Assembly (NCBI RefSeq): GCF_902806685.2
Contig: NC_048546.1
Span: 10,868,534 to 10,932,533, forward strand
DNA length: 64,000 nt
Origin: Maniola hyperantus
Lineage: Eukaryota > Arthropoda > Insecta > Lepidoptera > Nymphalidae
Reading direction: 5' to 3'
Every line of letters starts with the position of its first letter. Position 1 is the stretch's first letter. The notes under the pieces are model-generated. The model had not been told where the DNA came from. It did no database searches and saw nothing but the letters and a program-made list of their open reading frames with translations. Positions 63,521 through 64,000 of the stretch are shown here, piece after piece. Both the position numbers and the translations under genes were made by a program.

Positions 63521-63732
63521 ATTATAATTTATAATCCTTTAAGTATTATAACTCTCGAATGTATAACAAAATTATCATGATCGCAGGAAAACTGCAAAAC
63601 CTCATTCCTATGAAGATCACGTAGTGTTGGAACAAGTATGAGTGCAATGACATAATATTATGAACTTTAAACGACGCCATTAATGTTGTGGGTGAACTTG
63701 AAACATATCACTTAATTGGAAACTACGAGTAT

Positions 63733-63952
63733 ATTATGCCCACGACTTCGTCCGCGTGGATTACGCAAACTCCCAACCTCTATTTCACCCCTTTAGGGGT
63801 TCAATTTTCAAAAATCCTTTCTTAGCGGTTGCCTATGTCATAATAGCTATCTGCATGCTAAATTTCAGCACGATCCGTCCTGTAGTTTCAGCTGTGCGTT
63901 GATAGATCAGTCAGTCAGTCAGTCAGTCACCTTTTCCTTTTATATATTTAGA
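63733..63952 (-). mobile_element. Helitron-like repeat, body A
   Basis: TGCCCACGACTTCGTCCGCG, TTTCACCCCTTTAGGGGTTC, TCAGCACGATCCGTCCTGTA, (CAGT)n and CCTTTTCCTTTTATATATTT. The terminal ACTAG is absent (GAGTATATTATGCCC). A new body B copy begins at about 63973 and runs off the window. Confidence 0.88.
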
Positions 63953-64000
63953 TATATTGGATTAGGTATACTAATCCCATAAATGCAAAGGTGTGTGTGT

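Larger units (their letters stand above)
61548..63730. repeat. Three diverged copies of a roughly 150-bp block
   Basis: Copies at about 61548-61690, 62625-62818 and 63575-63730 share AAACTGCAAAAC/ACTGCAATAC, a GATCACGTA string, TATGAACTTTA (second and third) and GGGTGAACTTGAAATAAATC..ACTTTA. They lie in the same orientation about 1 kb apart, with different DNA between. It is upstream of (or in intron 1 of) the takeout-like gene. A dispersed family or old local duplication; no coding content. Confidence 0.6.

Overview
The window reads as nuclear DNA of a lepidopteran (moth or butterfly). It is AT-rich, full of GTAGGTACCTACCTA-type strings, and saturated with short non-autonomous elements of kinds known from Lepidoptera. 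These are Helitron-like pieces ending in GCGGACGAAGTCGCGGGCAT..CTAGT, tRNA-headed SINEs, several palindromic MITE families, and 3' stubs of LINEs. The species is not identifiable from the sequence. There are no operons, no bacterial genes, no rRNA, no free tRNA gene and no CRISPR array.

Layout. 0.4-1.9 kb: a 190-bp tandem satellite with five almost identical core units and divergent edge units. 2-43 kb: no gene I can defend. It holds MITEs, Helitron-like copies, SINEs, LINE C-terminal remnants (18.2, 20.0, 21.8, 31.8 kb), hairpins (3.2, 19.6, 38.4 kb), a mariner-sized TA-flanked MITE (25.65 kb), a possible LTR leader duplication (35.1/35.6 kb) and two hAT-like MITEs (19.1, 42.4 kb). 43.5-44.8 kb: a cluster of three LINE 3' ends. 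45-53 kb: more repeats, including a long inverted repeat (45.4 kb), a MITE nested in a SINE (49.5 kb) and a SINE with an 11-bp target duplication (50.7 kb).

53.66-60.56 kb, minus strand: the only convincing host gene, a secreted takeout/haemolymph juvenile-hormone-binding-protein (JHBP) domain protein. Exons 2-5 are present with canonical splice sites, and all phases match to a stop codon. Together they give about 220 residues, essentially the whole mature protein. Exon 1 (signal peptide) was not found and probably lies beyond position 64000. The gene is loaded with repeats. A MITE starts 6 bp after its stop codon. Another MITE with a pure G/C run sits 40 bp upstream of the exon 2 acceptor. 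A strong G-quadruplex tract on the sense strand lies about 100 nt after the exon 4 donor. A roughly 650-bp foldback lies in intron 2.

The sequence shows repeat boundaries, inverted arms, duplications flanking insertions and open exon frames directly. Family names such as Helitron-like, hAT-like, RTE and CR1 come from remembered hallmarks and were not checked against a library. Roles suggested for hairpins and G-quadruplexes are inference.
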